NCBI RefSeq assembly: GCF_000368625.1
Contig: NZ_KB849576.1
Span: 722,797 to 786,796, forward strand
Length of the DNA: 64,000 bases
Origin: Acinetobacter schindleri CIP 107287
Lineage (GTDB): Bacteria > Pseudomonadota > Gammaproteobacteria > Pseudomonadales > Moraxellaceae
Direction: 5' to 3'
Shown here: positions 1 through 8,513 of the stretch, in pieces
How positions within the stretch are numbered: the first letter of the stretch is position 1
How the letters are laid out: the number at the start of each line of letters is the position of its first letter
Made by a program: the position numbers and the translations under genes
The notes under the pieces: model-generated
Database searches by the model: none
Told to the model about the DNA's origin: nothing
What the model saw: the letters and a program-made list of their open reading frames with translations, nothing else

Positions 1-1
1 C

Positions 2-481
2 ACTGCGGTGATTTGTATCCTGCTGTCCAATCGAAATGATACTGGCACAGGAACTCGGGGTATGCTGTATCTGGGATTAGTGTGGGTCGGATATGCACTG
101 ATTGATGTGTTATTGAAATACACCACCAGTTTGGGATTACAGTTCGCTGTGACGCTGAACCTGATGTTCATTTGTGCCTTTATTTTCTCAATGACTTATC
201 TAGTGATTAAATATCATCATCTCGGTGATTTGAAGCATATTGGCGCCGGGCTGGTTCTAGGGGGGCTGAACTTCGCCAATATAGCGTTTTATGTTAAAGC
301 GCATATGCTGCTAAAAGATACACCAGCGATTGTCTTTGCGGGAATGAATATTCTGGTAGTGGTATTTGGGGTACTTGCAGGCCTGGTCTTCTTTAAAGAG
401 CGTCTAAAGCCTGCAAGCAGTCTCGGGTTGGTGCTGGGGCTTGCCAGTGTTATCTGCTTAGCCTATGCCATGTCTGCTTGA
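2..481 (+). CDS. EamA/DMT-family transporter, C-terminal part (5' end outside window)
   Basis: Only the C-terminal half of a drug/metabolite-transporter-type membrane protein is present; the frame is open to the window edge, so the apparent GTG at position 8 is probably internal. The visible ~158 residues form about five hydrophobic helices, with the typical last-helix pattern (a PAIVFAGMN segment, then FFKERLKP, then a final Gly/Leu-rich helix ending in AYAMSA). The FxxE(R/K) motif before the last helix is characteristic of EamA repeats. The substrate cannot be told. The last 32 bases overlap the convergent small zinc-ribbon gene on the other strand. Confidence 0.75.
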   Translation, partial: TAVICILLSNRNDTGTGTRGMLYLGLVWVGYALIDVLLKYTTSLGLQFAVTLNLMFICAFIFSMTYLVIKYHHLGDLKHIGAGLVLGGLNFANIAFYVKAHMLLKDTPAIVFAGMNILVVVFGVLAGLVFFKERLKPASSLGLVLGLASVICLAYAMSA

Positions 482-671
482 CATAGGCACTGGCATAATC
501 TAATGGTAGGCGAATCAGGTCTTCTTTTTCAGCCAGGCCCAGAAGCATGCCAGCCTGTCGGCAGTGTGGACAATGCGGATAACGATGCTGTTCATGCTTA
601 TATTGATGTAGATAGATTTTTTCGCAGTGTTTGCATTCAAATTTCATTGGTCTGGATGGAAGAACTGACAT
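450..671 (-). CDS. small zinc-ribbon protein, unknown function
   Basis: A 73-residue protein of unknown function. Two CxxC/H knuckles are visible: CKHC near residue 13 and CPHC near residue 34, flanked by several His residues, which is the look of a small zinc ribbon. The rest is a basic, possibly helical tail. A GAGG ribosome binding site lies five bases before the ATG at 671, supporting that start. The gene is convergent with the upstream transporter and their 3' ends overlap by 32 bp. It could bind nucleic acid or act as a protein-contact module; nothing in the context says which. Confidence 0.55.
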   Translation of the reverse strand: MSVLPSRPMKFECKHCEKIYLHQYKHEQHRYPHCPHCRQAGMLLGLAEKEDLIRLPLDYASAYVKQTWHRLSR

Positions 672-743
672 GGATACCTCTATTGTTATTCTGAATTATA
701 AGTGTTCTTTAGTTAAGCAAAAATTAGGCCCATAATGACAAGT

Positions 744-765
744 AAAGGGGCTTTGCGCCCCTTTT
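744..765. terminator. bidirectional rho-independent terminator
   Basis: Perfect 8-bp stem AAAGGGGC/GCCCCTTT with a 5-base loop and a short T run, lying just beyond the 3' end of the nitroreductase gene on the minus strand. Confidence 0.7.
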
Positions 766-779
766 ATAGCATAAAATTC

Positions 780-1433
780 TTACAGTTTGGTGAAAACATC
801 TTCAGCTTTCAGACGGGATTTTGGCAGCTTGGCATTGAAATCATTTTCACTGCGGTAACCCAAAGTCATAATTACAGATGGAATCAAGCCTTGTTCATTG
901 AGCTTCAATTCTTCAGTAAGAATGCCTTCATCAAAGCCACCAATGGGCGTTGCATCTACACCTTCGATTGCTGCAGCAATTAACATTTGACCCAGTGCAA
1001 TAAAGGTCTGGTTTTCCGCCCAACGCTGAATATCTCCTTTTTCATTACGGTAATATTCAACATAACCTGTACGGGTATTGCGCTGTGCTTCTTTGGCGGT
1101 TTCATCTTTAAAACGGCCGAGTACATCATCACGTTCCAGAAGATTATTTAAATGCTGCTCAGTAATGTCAGCTTTAGTGCAGAAAAGGATCGTATGCGAA
1201 GAATCCAATACTTTTGGTGCATTATAGGCATATGTACCCACTAAAGCCTTGGCAATACGTGCTTTGGCATCCGCATGATCAGCGATAAAAAAATGCCAGG
1301 GCTGGATATTAATTGAAGAGGGAGCCAGGCGAAGAATCTCGGTCAAACGATCAAACTGTTCCTGCGGAATTTTCCTGGATGGATCATAAGCCTTTGTCGT
1401 ATAACGAGATTCAGAAACCTTAAGTAAATCCAT
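780..1433 (-). CDS. nfsB: oxygen-insensitive NAD(P)H nitroreductase (NfsB type)
   Basis: FMN-dependent nitroreductase that reduces nitroaromatics and quinones with NAD(P)H as a cytosolic homodimer. The 217 residues match E. coli NfsB in length and layout: the phosphate-binding R10-x-T-x-K14 pattern, the LAPSSINIQPW segment near residues 36-46, GGFDE near 165 and PKSRL near the C-terminus. An open frame extends 14 codons further upstream, but the ATG at 1433 aligns with the family start and has a GGAG ribosome binding site nine bases before it. It is a single-gene unit, divergent from the downstream aldolase gene. The family is sure; the physiological substrate is not. Confidence 0.88.
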   Translation of the reverse strand: MDLLKVSESRYTTKAYDPSRKIPQEQFDRLTEILRLAPSSINIQPWHFFIADHADAKARIAKALVGTYAYNAPKVLDSSHTILFCTKADITEQHLNNLLERDDVLGRFKDETAKEAQRNTRTGYVEYYRNEKGDIQRWAENQTFIALGQMLIAAAIEGVDATPIGGFDEGILTEELKLNEQGLIPSVIMTLGYRSENDFNAKLPKSRLKAEDVFTKL

Positions 1434-1676
1434 AACTGGACTCCATTCGTCTTTGTTGATCTTGGATGGGGGCATACAGTAAAGTCATGCTGTAAGTGAA
1501 GTGGATTATTACAATAAATTTCCTTCAGGCAAAGCATAAGTTGTGCAGATATCTACTATTTATAATGTTAGCACTTAGAGCTTTGGCTAATGATAAAAGA
1601 GCTTTTCACTATTGGCACTTTTTGCCAAGAGGCGTTTAATAAGCTTATAAGCAATAACATGCAAGCGAGCGGGCGT

Positions 1677-2471
1677 ATGCAATACACCAATTACTTCAAA
1701 AGAAAACTCAAAACTGAACAGCAAATCGGGTTATGGATCGGTCTGGCAGATGCTTACGGTACAGAAATTGCTGCCAATGCCGGCTATGACTGGCTGCTGA
1801 TTGATGGTGAGCATGCACCTAGTGATTTAAGAACCACGTTATCGCAACTACAAAGTATTGCAGCCTATCCATCGCAGGCAGTGGTACGTCCACCCATTGG
1901 CAGTGTACAGCTCATCAAGCAGCTTCTGGATATTGGCGCGCAAAGCTTACTCATCCCCATGGTTGAAACGGTTGAACAGGCCGAGCTGATGGTAAAAGCG
2001 GTACGTTATCCACCAGAAGGGATTCGGGGTGTTGGTGCAGCGCTGGCACGTGCTACTCGCTGGAACAGTATTCCGAATTATTACCAAACCGCCCACAAAG
2101 ATATCTGTCTGTTGATTCAGATTGAATCGGTAAAAGGTCTGGAAAATCTGAATGAAATTTTAAAGGTCGATGGTATTGATGGTGTTTTTATTGGTGCAGT
2201 GGATCTGTCTGCGACCATGGGGTATCAAGGCAATCCAAATCATCCTGAAGTTCAAAAAGCCGTGATTGACGCGATTCAGCGGATTCGTGCTGCTGGTAAA
2301 GCGGCCGGTATTCTGTCGACACAACATGATATTACTCAAAAATATCTCGATTTGGGTGCTGAATTTGTTGCGGTCGGCGTGGATACCAGTGTACTGATGA
2401 ATTCTTTGCGTGAACTGTTATCTAAATATAAGCCGGGTACTGAAGTAGTGAAATCTGAAGGTGGATATTAG
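1677..2471 (+). CDS. hpaI: HpcH/HpaI-family class II aldolase (4-hydroxy-2-oxoheptanedioate aldolase type)
   Basis: Metal-dependent class II pyruvate aldolase of the HpaI/GarL/RhmA family, which cleaves 4-hydroxy-2-oxo acids to pyruvate plus an aldehyde. Landmarks match HpaI: catalytic H46 in DGEHAP, pyruvate-binding R71 in VVRPP, metal ligands E150 (IQIE) and D176 (IGAVDLS). With the start at 1677 the protein is 264 residues, close to E. coli HpaI (262), and begins MQ like it; ATGs at 1590 and 1659 are in frame but would add residues the family lacks. No other homoprotocatechuate (hpa) gene is nearby, so the true substrate may be a sugar-acid-derived oxo acid rather than heptanedioate. Confidence 0.85.
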   Translation: MQYTNYFKRKLKTEQQIGLWIGLADAYGTEIAANAGYDWLLIDGEHAPSDLRTTLSQLQSIAAYPSQAVVRPPIGSVQLIKQLLDIGAQSLLIPMVETVEQAELMVKAVRYPPEGIRGVGAALARATRWNSIPNYYQTAHKDICLLIQIESVKGLENLNEILKVDGIDGVFIGAVDLSATMGYQGNPNHPEVQKAVIDAIQRIRAAGKAAGILSTQHDITQKYLDLGAEFVAVGVDTSVLMNSLRELLSKYKPGTEVVKSEGGY

Positions 2472-2496
2472 CCACCTAGTATTTTCCAAAATAACG

Positions 2497-2523
2497 AAAG
2501 CAACTGATTACAGTTGCTTTTTA
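2497..2523. terminator. rho-independent terminator between hpaI and lpxH
   Basis: Perfect 10-bp stem AAAGCAACTG/CAGTTGCTTT with an ATTA loop followed by T's. It closes the aldolase gene and may also serve convergent lpxH. Confidence 0.85.
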
Positions 2524-2596
2524 TTTGTCTTGGTTTTATGAGGTCAAGTTTTTAAACTATTTCACTAATCAATTCAAAGCTGCGATTGCAACTCAT

Positions 2597-3313
2597 TTAG
2601 TAATGCCAGGTCGTCAGCTGTATTTCTTGCTCAGGATCACCAGAAAGCTCGAGAATCTGCGCAGATTCTTTTCGCCAGTCGCCTAAGACAATCCGCTTTT
2701 TGCCATTTACATCATGAATATTGGCACGATGAGTATGACCATGAATCAGCAGATCGACATCTTGTAGTGCGGTGTTAACAGCATCTTGATTCACGTCCAT
2801 AACCTCATAGCTTTTGAATTGCTGCGCTTCATGGCTTTTCTTGCGGAAACCTTGTGCCAACCGGGCACGAAAAGACAACGGCATTTTTCTTAAAAAGCCG
2901 ACTAACCAGGGATGACGGATAATTTTACGGAATCTTTGGTAGCTGATGTCATCGGTGCAGAGTTCGTCGCCATGTTCTATACGAATCTTTTTGCCAGTAA
3001 TCGTTAAGAACTGAATATCGGGCAAAAGTTGTCCTGTGAACTGATTTAGAAAATCTTCGCCCAAAGCGAAGTCACGGTTACCGACCAGAAAATAAACCTG
3101 ATTACCCGCTTTGGTGAACTGTTTTAAATGCTCAACAATTTCATCCAGCCAAGGAGCGGTATAGTCGTCACCAATCCAGGCATTAAACCAGTCACCCAGA
3201 ATATAGAGTTGGGTATTCTTATCTTTATAGGCATCTAATAAATCTAAAAACCCCCGAACGAGTCGAGGGTGATCAGGTGACAAATGTAAATCGGCGATAA
3301 ACAGATGGGTCAC
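2597..3313 (-). CDS. lpxH: UDP-2,3-diacylglucosamine diphosphatase
   Basis: Calcineurin-like metallophosphoesterase of the Raetz lipid A pathway; hydrolyses UDP-2,3-diacylglucosamine to lipid X at the inner face of the inner membrane. Metal-binding residues sit at the family positions: D8 and H10 (IADLHLS), D41 (LGDWF), N79 and R80 (VGNRD), a His in the EHGDEL segment and the C-terminal HGHTHR pair. An ATG lies 12 codons upstream, but the GTG at 3313 gives 238 residues, aligns with E. coli LpxH (240) and has AAGGA ten bases before it. It follows ppiB on the same strand and may be co-transcribed with it. Confidence 0.93.
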   Translation of the reverse strand: MTHLFIADLHLSPDHPRLVRGFLDLLDAYKDKNTQLYILGDWFNAWIGDDYTAPWLDEIVEHLKQFTKAGNQVYFLVGNRDFALGEDFLNQFTGQLLPDIQFLTITGKKIRIEHGDELCTDDISYQRFRKIIRHPWLVGFLRKMPLSFRARLAQGFRKKSHEAQQFKSYEVMDVNQDAVNTALQDVDLLIHGHTHRANIHDVNGKKRIVLGDWRKESAQILELSGDPEQEIQLTTWHY

Positions 3314-3423
3314 AAATCTTTTCCTTTTATTCCTCTCTAGATCCCTCATTCATATGAGGGATTTTCGATTACACCGTTTTAAAGCATCGCTTTAAAACTC
3401 ATAAACAACGGAGAGGACGTTTT

Positions 3424-3933
3424 TTATTCAGAAATGATTTTTGCAGATTCGATTACAACGTTCTCTAGTGGAACGTCAGCATGGTAGCCACGGTTACCAG
3501 TGCGAACACCTTTGATTGCATCAACAACGTCCATGCCTTCAACAACTTTACCAAATACTGCATAACCCCAACCTTGTGCAGTTTTGCCAGTATGGTTAAG
3601 GAAAGCGTTGTTTTTCACGTTAATGAAGAACTGAGCAGAAGCAGAGTGAGGTGCTTGAGTACGTGCCATTGCAATGGTACCAACGTCATTGCTCAGGCCG
3701 TTGTCAGCTTCGTTTTCAATCGCGTCACGCGTTGCTTTTTCTTTAAAGTTTTCGTCCATGCCGCCGCCTTGAATCATGAAACCATCAATAACGCGGTGGA
3801 AAATTACGCCGTCATAAAAACCGTCACGTACATATTCTAAGAAGTTTGCCACTGTTTTAGGTGCTTTTTCAGCGTTTAATTCAAGAACAATACGACCTTT
3901 ATTGGTGTTTAATTCGACTTGAGGAAAACTCAT
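3424..3933 (-). CDS. ppiB: cytoplasmic peptidyl-prolyl cis-trans isomerase (cyclophilin)
   Basis: Cyclophilin-type proline isomerase that speeds X-Pro bond rotation during folding. The 169 residues are a single cyclophilin domain without signal peptide, so cytoplasmic like E. coli PpiB. Seen are the [13 protein letters not shown] active-site block near residues 44-56 (catalytic Arg in FHR), the AMARTQ segment and the SAQFFIN block. A strong AGGAG lies about eight bases before the ATG. The 5' leader contains a small hairpin (ATGAC/GTCAT arms, 3951-3967). The next gene downstream, lpxH, is on the same strand about 110 bases away, an arrangement common in gammaproteobacteria. Confidence 0.95.
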   Translation of the reverse strand: MSFPQVELNTNKGRIVLELNAEKAPKTVANFLEYVRDGFYDGVIFHRVIDGFMIQGGGMDENFKEKATRDAIENEADNGLSNDVGTIAMARTQAPHSASAQFFINVKNNAFLNHTGKTAQGWGYAVFGKVVEGMDVVDAIKGVRTGNRGYHADVPLENVVIESAKIISE

Positions 3934-4303
3934 TGTGTAATCTCCTGATCATGACCTTTGAAGTCATGGGTTTTTTTGAATGAGAGAAGCATAAGCAAAC
4001 TGTAATCGACAAGGCAAGCAAAAATATACTTTTCTCGGATAAAATTCTGAAAATCGTATCTTATTTATGCATTGTTCCAGCAGGCAAATACAGATGGTTG
4101 CCTGCGCTTTACCAATTAACAATGACACATTTTTTTGCAATAGTATGTTTCTTTTCTTAAACAGCGACATGCGATTAGATTTATGAAAAACTTCCGGATC
4201 ATTCGTCCAAATTTGTATGCAATTGCAGCAGACCTAGCCTGATCATTTTAAAATGATTGAATAGAAAACAAATGCCACAGTTAGCAGTTGAGAGATTGAT
4301 CAC
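3934..4303. other. intergenic region between ppiB and glnS leader
   Basis: No supportable gene. The first part is the ppiB promoter and leader on the minus strand; the rest is AT-rich DNA that must carry the glnS promoter. A 68-codon open frame on the minus strand (3964-4170) has no ribosome binding site and no recognisable protein features, and I do not count it as a gene. Confidence 0.5.
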
Positions 4304-4394
4304 CTAAAGTTAAACTAGGGGACTTTAGTTTATGTTTTACGGCATGTCTAAAGCCTCCCGTAACAGGACATAAAACCCTTAATTTTAACTTTAG
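4304..4394 (+). promoter_or_regulatory. structured glnS leader with nested and mutually exclusive hairpins
   Basis: An exact 11-bp inverted repeat, CTAAAGTTAAA (4304-4314) and TTTAACTTTAG (4384-4394), encloses the region; its 3' arm ends 16 bases before the glnS ATG. Inside are two competing helices. Helix A pairs GGGGACTTTAG (4318-4328) with CTAAAGCCTCC (4348-4358) with one mismatch and one G-U pair. Helix B pairs 4329-4335 with 4368-4374 (TTTATGT/ACATAAA) and 4337-4342 with 4358-4363 (TTACGG/CCGTAA). B uses the loop and 3' side of A, so both cannot form together. This is what a translational or transcriptional switch looks like; function is inferred only. Confidence 0.45.
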
Positions 4395-4410
4395 AAGTGA
4401 ATGATTGATC

Positions 4411-6138
4411 ATGAAGCCAAATGATGTTGTTACATCTCTGCCCGAGAACCCGACCCAAAACAAGAATGCAGTCGATTCAGCGCAGCAGCAGGAACAACAA
4501 CCGGGCTTAGATTTTGTGCGCCAGGTCATCACTGATGATTTAGAAGCAGGCCGTACTCAACAAGTGGTGACACGTTTCCCACCTGAGCCAAATGGTTACC
4601 TGCATATCGGACATGTAAAAGCGATCTGTCTGAACTTTGGTATTGCTCAAGAATTTAATGGTTTATGTAATCTGCGTTTTGACGATACCAACCCGGATGC
4701 TGAAGAACAAGAATATGTTGATGGTATTGCCAATGATGTGAAATGGTTAGGTTTTGAATGGAATGGTGAGCCGCGCTATGCATCGAGCTATTTTGATCAG
4801 CTTTACACCTGGGCTATTCAACTGATCGAACAGGGCGATGCCTATGTGGATTTACAGTCTCCAGAAGAAATCAAGTTAAACCGTGGTAACTTTGTAGAAT
4901 CAGGTAAAAACTCGCCACAACGTGATGCCACTGTTGCTGAAAACCTAGAGCGTTTTGAGAAAATGCGCAATGGCGAGTTTGCGGAAGGTCAGGCTGTGCT
5001 TCGTGCCAAGATCGACATGGCGTCTCCAAACGTGCATATGCGTGATCCGATTCTGTACCGTATCCTGCATTCTGAACACCATCAGACTGGCGACAAATGG
5101 AAAATCTACCCTATGTACGACTATGCGCATCCATTATCAGATGCCATTGAAGGTGTAACACACTCTTTATGTACACTGGAATTTCAGGATCACCGTCCAT
5201 TCTATGACTGGGTGGTTGAGAAAGTTCAATCCCCAGCTGTTCCACGTCAGTATGAATCAAGCCGTCTGAATGTCGACTACACCATTACTTCTAAGCGTAA
5301 GTTGCGTAAACTGGTTGAAGGCGGATATGTGAATGGTTGGGATGACCCACGTATGCCAACTGTGGTGGGTATGCGCCGTCGTGGTTTCACCCCGGAAGGT
5401 CTGCGTGACTTCTGTAAGCGGGTAGGTGTATCTAAGGTTGATGGCAGTATCGTCGATGTAGCAATGCTGGAGTATTGCATTCGCCAGTCTCTGGAAAATG
5501 CGGCTGCACGTGGTATGGCAGTACTTAATCCACTGAAAGTGACTTTAACCAATCTGCCAGCGGATATGGATCTGACGCATTCTCGTCACCCAAATGTGGA
5601 TATGGGCGAGCGTGTGATTCCATTGACCTCTGAAATTTACATTGACCGTAAAGACTTTGAAGAAGAACCACCTAAAGGCTTTAAACGTCTGATTCCTGGC
5701 GGTGAAGTGCGTCTTCGTCATGCTTATGTCATCAAATGTGATGAAGTGATTAAAGATGAAAATGGTGAAGTGGTTGAGCTGAAATGTTCAATTGATCCTG
5801 AAACTTTAGGTAAAAACCCCGAAGGCCGTAAAGTCAAAGGTGTAATTCACTGGGTATCTGCAACGAAAGGTATTCCTGCAGAAGTTCGTATCTATGACCG
5901 TCTGTTCACTGAATCTGATCCAGAAACTGGGGATGATTTCCTGGCGAACCTGAACCCTGAGTCATTGAAAGTGGTACAAGCCGTAATTGAGCCAGCACTT
6001 GCAGAGGCTAAACCGGAAGACCGCTTCCAGTTCGAACGTGAAGGTTACTTTGTAGCGGACCAATACGATCACTCAAGTGAAAAGCCAGTGTTTAACCGTA
6101 TTCTGGACCTGAAAGACAGCTTTAAGCCAGGTAAATAA
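4411..6138 (+). CDS. glnS: glutaminyl-tRNA synthetase
   Basis: Class Ib aminoacyl-tRNA synthetase charging tRNA-Gln with glutamine. The HIGH motif ([12 protein letters not shown], residues 57-68) and the KMSKS counterpart TSKRK (about 293-297) are clear, followed by the two anticodon-binding beta-barrels and the family C-terminal end. At 575 residues it is about 20 longer than E. coli GlnS because of a Gln-rich N-terminal extension of roughly 32 residues before the LDFVRQ segment. A TTG two codons earlier is in frame; the ATG at 4411 is preferred. The ribosome binding site is weak and sits beside the 3' arm of the leader hairpin, so initiation may be structure-controlled. Single-gene unit ending at a strong terminator. 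Confidence 0.96.
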   Translation: MKPNDVVTSLPENPTQNKNAVDSAQQQEQQPGLDFVRQVITDDLEAGRTQQVVTRFPPEPNGYLHIGHVKAICLNFGIAQEFNGLCNLRFDDTNPDAEEQEYVDGIANDVKWLGFEWNGEPRYASSYFDQLYTWAIQLIEQGDAYVDLQSPEEIKLNRGNFVESGKNSPQRDATVAENLERFEKMRNGEFAEGQAVLRAKIDMASPNVHMRDPILYRILHSEHHQTGDKWKIYPMYDYAHPLSDAIEGVTHSLCTLEFQDHRPFYDWVVEKVQSPAVPRQYESSRLNVDYTITSKRKLRKLVEGGYVNGWDDPRMPTVVGMRRRGFTPEGLRDFCKRVGVSKVDGSIVDVAMLEYCIRQSLENAAARGMAVLNPLKVTLTNLPADMDLTHSRHPNVDMGERVIPLTSEIYIDRKDFEEEPPKGFKRLIPGGEVRLRHAYVIKCDEVIKDENGEVVELKCSIDPETLGKNPEGRKVKGVIHWVSATKGIPAEVRIYDRLFTESDPETGDDFLANLNPESLKVVQAVIEPALAEAKPEDRFQFEREGYFVADQYDHSSEKPVFNRILDLKDSFKPGK

Positions 6139-6238
6139 GTTATTTTGGCTTGGTGACTTAAATTGTATTGGTCATTTGCTGCTAAGGAAACCAATTGGCC
6201 TCGGCGGATTCAAAACAGTTTGGTTCTAATACCTTTAG

Positions 6239-6266
6239 ATAGCCCAACTTCGGTTGGGCTATTTCT
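6239..6266 (+). terminator. rho-independent terminator of glnS
   Basis: Perfect 10-bp stem ATAGCCCAAC/GTTGGGCTAT capped by a stable TTCG tetraloop and followed by TTTCT. Confidence 0.88.
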
Positions 6267-6286
6267 ATGGAGCGTAAAACAAAAAC

Positions 6287-7198
6287 ATGATCGTCCGTGA
6301 TAAAAGTAATAGTTTTAGTCTGCTGTTTGCGTGGCATGGCACCATTTTGCCTAAGGTATTACCCGCACTTATGTCAGTGATTCTGATTTCTGGGGTACTG
6401 GTTTATTTAAGCCGGGAGCACTTTTTTAGCCTACCTGCAGTCCCTGCAATTGGCTTCACCATCTTCGGGGTAATTCTGTCGATCTTCCTGAGTTTTCGGA
6501 ATACCGCCTGTTATGATCGCTGGTGGGAGGGGCGTAAGCTTTGGGGTGGATTGATCGCCACCACGCGTCACCTGAGTCGGGATACTCACATACTCGATAC
6601 TGAAAACAGGGAATTGCTCTTATACAGGATGATGCTGTTTACTCATTTATTGCGCGATCGTTTGCGTCAGCAAGAGAGTAACATTGAGCATTACCAGCCT
6701 GATACTCAGTTTGATCCAATTGCTTTCAATCAGATCAAGCAGCAGGTTAATCCTGCACAATGGGTACTGGAACAGATGCAGAAACAGTTAGTAGAATGTT
6801 ATCGATCAGGGCAGATCTCCGATATTATTTATAATAACCTGAATCAGCATACGGTAGAGCTCGGAAATATTCAGGCAGGTTGCGACCGGATTCTGTCGAC
6901 GCCGTTGCCATTTTCTTATTCCGTACTGTTGCATCGAGCAGTATATTCTTTCTGTTTTATTCTGCCTTTCAGCCTGGAAGCCAACTTGGGATTATGGACG
7001 CCAGTCCTAGTGGCATTGATTGCCTATCTGTTTTTAGGCTTGGATGAGTTGAGTGCCGAGCTAGAAGAACCTTTTGGACTACAGGACAATGACCTGGCGC
7101 TTGATTCAATCGTGCGCTTGGTCGAACGGGAAACTTTAAGTTCTATAGGACGGGAAATACCTGAACCTTTAAGGCCTTGGAAAGGGCATCTGAGTTAA
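6287..7198 (+). CDS. bestrophin-family (UPF0187/YneE) anion channel protein
   Basis: Inner-membrane protein of the bestrophin/RFP-TM family; bacterial homologues form pentameric ion channels. The 303 residues include two N-terminal membrane helices (about 20-45 and 55-75), the family hallmark FRNTACYDRWWEGRKLWG after the second helix, a cytosolic helical region, and a C-terminal hydrophobic pair around residues 215-260 followed by the conserved Asp/Glu-rich stretch ending in EPFGLQDNDLALD. It starts just after the glnS terminator and ends at its own terminator, so it is monocistronic. The conducted ion is not evident from sequence. Confidence 0.87.
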   Translation: MIVRDKSNSFSLLFAWHGTILPKVLPALMSVILISGVLVYLSREHFFSLPAVPAIGFTIFGVILSIFLSFRNTACYDRWWEGRKLWGGLIATTRHLSRDTHILDTENRELLLYRMMLFTHLLRDRLRQQESNIEHYQPDTQFDPIAFNQIKQQVNPAQWVLEQMQKQLVECYRSGQISDIIYNNLNQHTVELGNIQAGCDRILSTPLPFSYSVLLHRAVYSFCFILPFSLEANLGLWTPVLVALIAYLFLGLDELSAELEEPFGLQDNDLALDSIVRLVERETLSSIGREIPEPLRPWKGHLS

Positions 7199-7220
7199 GT
7201 CAGTTATTTTCATCGATATT

Positions 7221-7249
7221 AAAAGCCCCATTTATTTGGGGCTTTTAAT
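7221..7249. terminator. bidirectional terminator between bestrophin and LRAT-domain genes
   Basis: Perfect 10-bp stem AAAAGCCCCA/TGGGGCTTTT with a TTTATT loop. The stop codon of the minus-strand gene lies inside the loop (7232-7234), so the hairpin doubles as the end of that coding sequence. Confidence 0.85.
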
Positions 7250-7801
7250 TAGCGTTTTTTCAGGTTGCTGAGTATGTTCCTGGAATTGTTCCTGTAGCTC
7301 ACGGTATTGCTGTAAGCGTCGTTTTGCTTTGTCGCGTAATTTCTTTTTAATATACAGTGCCAAGGCAAAGCAGGTGGTGGTTAAGGTCAGAAACATACTG
7401 TTCATGAAGCTCATCATCGAACTGATATAACCATTGGTGGTTAGACGGTTCATCATGCGGATCACCTGCGGGCTGCTTTCCACGCCAGTAATCGCCCAGG
7501 TACATAGATGTTCACAGTTATTGATAATCAGATGATAATTATTTTCATGCATGCGTGAACGCATACGACGCACAACTTTACGGCCTTTGTATTTGGTATG
7601 TGCATATTCCTGAACTTGGATTGGTTTACCATGACTAAACTTGTCAATCGAGGTAATTTCAATCGGGTGCTTTTTAAATAAGTGCGCAAAACCGGAATAA
7701 TGGATCACACGACCTCGTCCGGCATAAATACCATGATGGGTATAGCCGAAGTGTTTGACCATAAGGTGAGCACCTAAGGGAAAACGTTGAGTTTGTTGCA
7801 T
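7232..7801 (-). CDS. LRAT-domain (permuted NlpC/P60-type) membrane-anchored protein
   Basis: A 189-residue protein with an N-terminal lecithin:retinol acyltransferase-like domain, a permuted papain-like fold used by thiol acyltransferases and hydrolases. The catalytic set is visible: H23 in THHGIYAG, a second His at 34 in VIHYSG, and the nucleophile C96 in NNCEHLCTW. A hydrophobic helix follows (about 128-150), then a Lys/Gln-rich, coiled-coil-like tail. No signal peptide, so the catalytic domain probably faces the cytosol with a C-terminal anchor. Bacterial members are poorly studied; lipid acyl transfer or hydrolysis is an inference from the fold. It is a lone gene, convergent with the bestrophin gene. 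Confidence 0.75.
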   Translation of the reverse strand: MQQTQRFPLGAHLMVKHFGYTHHGIYAGRGRVIHYSGFAHLFKKHPIEITSIDKFSHGKPIQVQEYAHTKYKGRKVVRRMRSRMHENNYHLIINNCEHLCTWAITGVESSPQVIRMMNRLTTNGYISSMMSFMNSMFLTLTTTCFALALYIKKKLRDKAKRRLQQYRELQEQFQEHTQQPEKTLIKSPK

Positions 7802-8057
7802 ATGCCACTGAATGCCAATTGATGTACAAATGTTTCAAGAAACCAAGTTTAACGGGTTTTCGTGATTTTATCGATGTTTATGTCTGAAAAATCAGCGAAC
7901 TGATCAGTTGTGTTAATAATGGAATGATGAAAAAAAGTAGAAAGCTTAAGATTAAAATAGCCTAAGCACTATTGAGGATCACTACTCAACCAAGACAAGA
8001 GCTAGAGCAGAACATACAGATTGAATAATGCTTCTATTTAAAAGTTCCAGCCAATAA
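7802..8057. other. intergenic, no gene seen
   Basis: Holds the promoter and leader of the LRAT-domain gene on the minus strand. A 13-codon frame (MMKKSRKLK-like, near 7925) is too short to support. Otherwise nothing recognised. Confidence 0.4.
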
Positions 8058-8087
8058 AAAAGCATTTGCTTTCACAAATGCTTTTTT
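8058..8087. terminator. terminator downstream of the small 8105-8329 gene
   Basis: Perfect 11-bp stem AAAAGCATTTG/CAAATGCTTTT with a 6-base loop, T-rich on both strands. It lies 3' of the small minus-strand gene. Confidence 0.82.
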
Positions 8088-8104
8088 AAAATAAAGCCTG
8101 ACCA

Positions 8105-8329
8105 CTACTGTAATGGCAAGTGCTGCAGTTCATTCAGTTCCTTACGGCTATAGCCGCGAGAAGCGAGAACTTTTTTGATACCGACAATCACGTCTTCATC
8201 AGTTGCTTTTGCCAATGCTTCAAGAAGCTGTTCATTTGACTTACAAGCGCAGTCATTTTCAACACAAGCAATTTGATTCTTGTGTTCATTTTGTTGTTCA
8301 GCAGTGAACAATTTTTGCCAAAAACTCAT
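8105..8329 (-). CDS. small protein of unknown function
   Basis: A 74-residue soluble protein I do not recognise. It begins MSFWQKLF, has a Cys cluster (ACVENDCAC, near residues 21-29) that might bind metal, and a C-terminal helical part ending in a leucine-rich tail. An in-frame ATG five codons upstream is possible, but the ATG at 8329 has an AAGG five bases before it and gives the more usual MSFW start. It has its own terminator and lies between the LRAT-domain gene and trmA, all on the minus strand. Codon use and GC look like the neighbours, arguing for a genuine genus-level gene. Confidence 0.6.
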   Translation of the reverse strand: MSFWQKLFTAEQQNEHKNQIACVENDCACKSNEQLLEALAKATDEDVIVGIKKVLASRGYSRKELNELQHLPLQ

Positions 8330-8513
8330 AGAGCCTTCATACATGATCTAACATAGCTTGAAATATAGCCAATTAAATAAATAAAGCAATAGGACCTATG
8401 TGATAAAAGCAGCAAACGGTCTTCAAAATTTCCGATTGCAGCGGGTGTTTCAAACGATATTATTCAGTTGAAATAATGAAATTAATGTATAAGTCCATTA
8501 TTTTAAAAACAAA

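Noticed and set aside
3342..3360. CCCTCAT/ATGAGGG palindrome just upstream of lpxH
   Set aside because: Short dyad without T tail in the direction of transcription; not convincing as terminator or operator.
3964..4170. 68-codon minus-strand frame upstream of ppiB
   Set aside because: No ribosome binding site, composition typical of AT-rich intergenic DNA, and it would sit in the ppiB promoter region.
4304..4394. T-box reading of the glnS leader
   Set aside because: No T-box consensus (UGGN) bulge or specifier loop pattern, and T-boxes are not expected in gammaproteobacteria.
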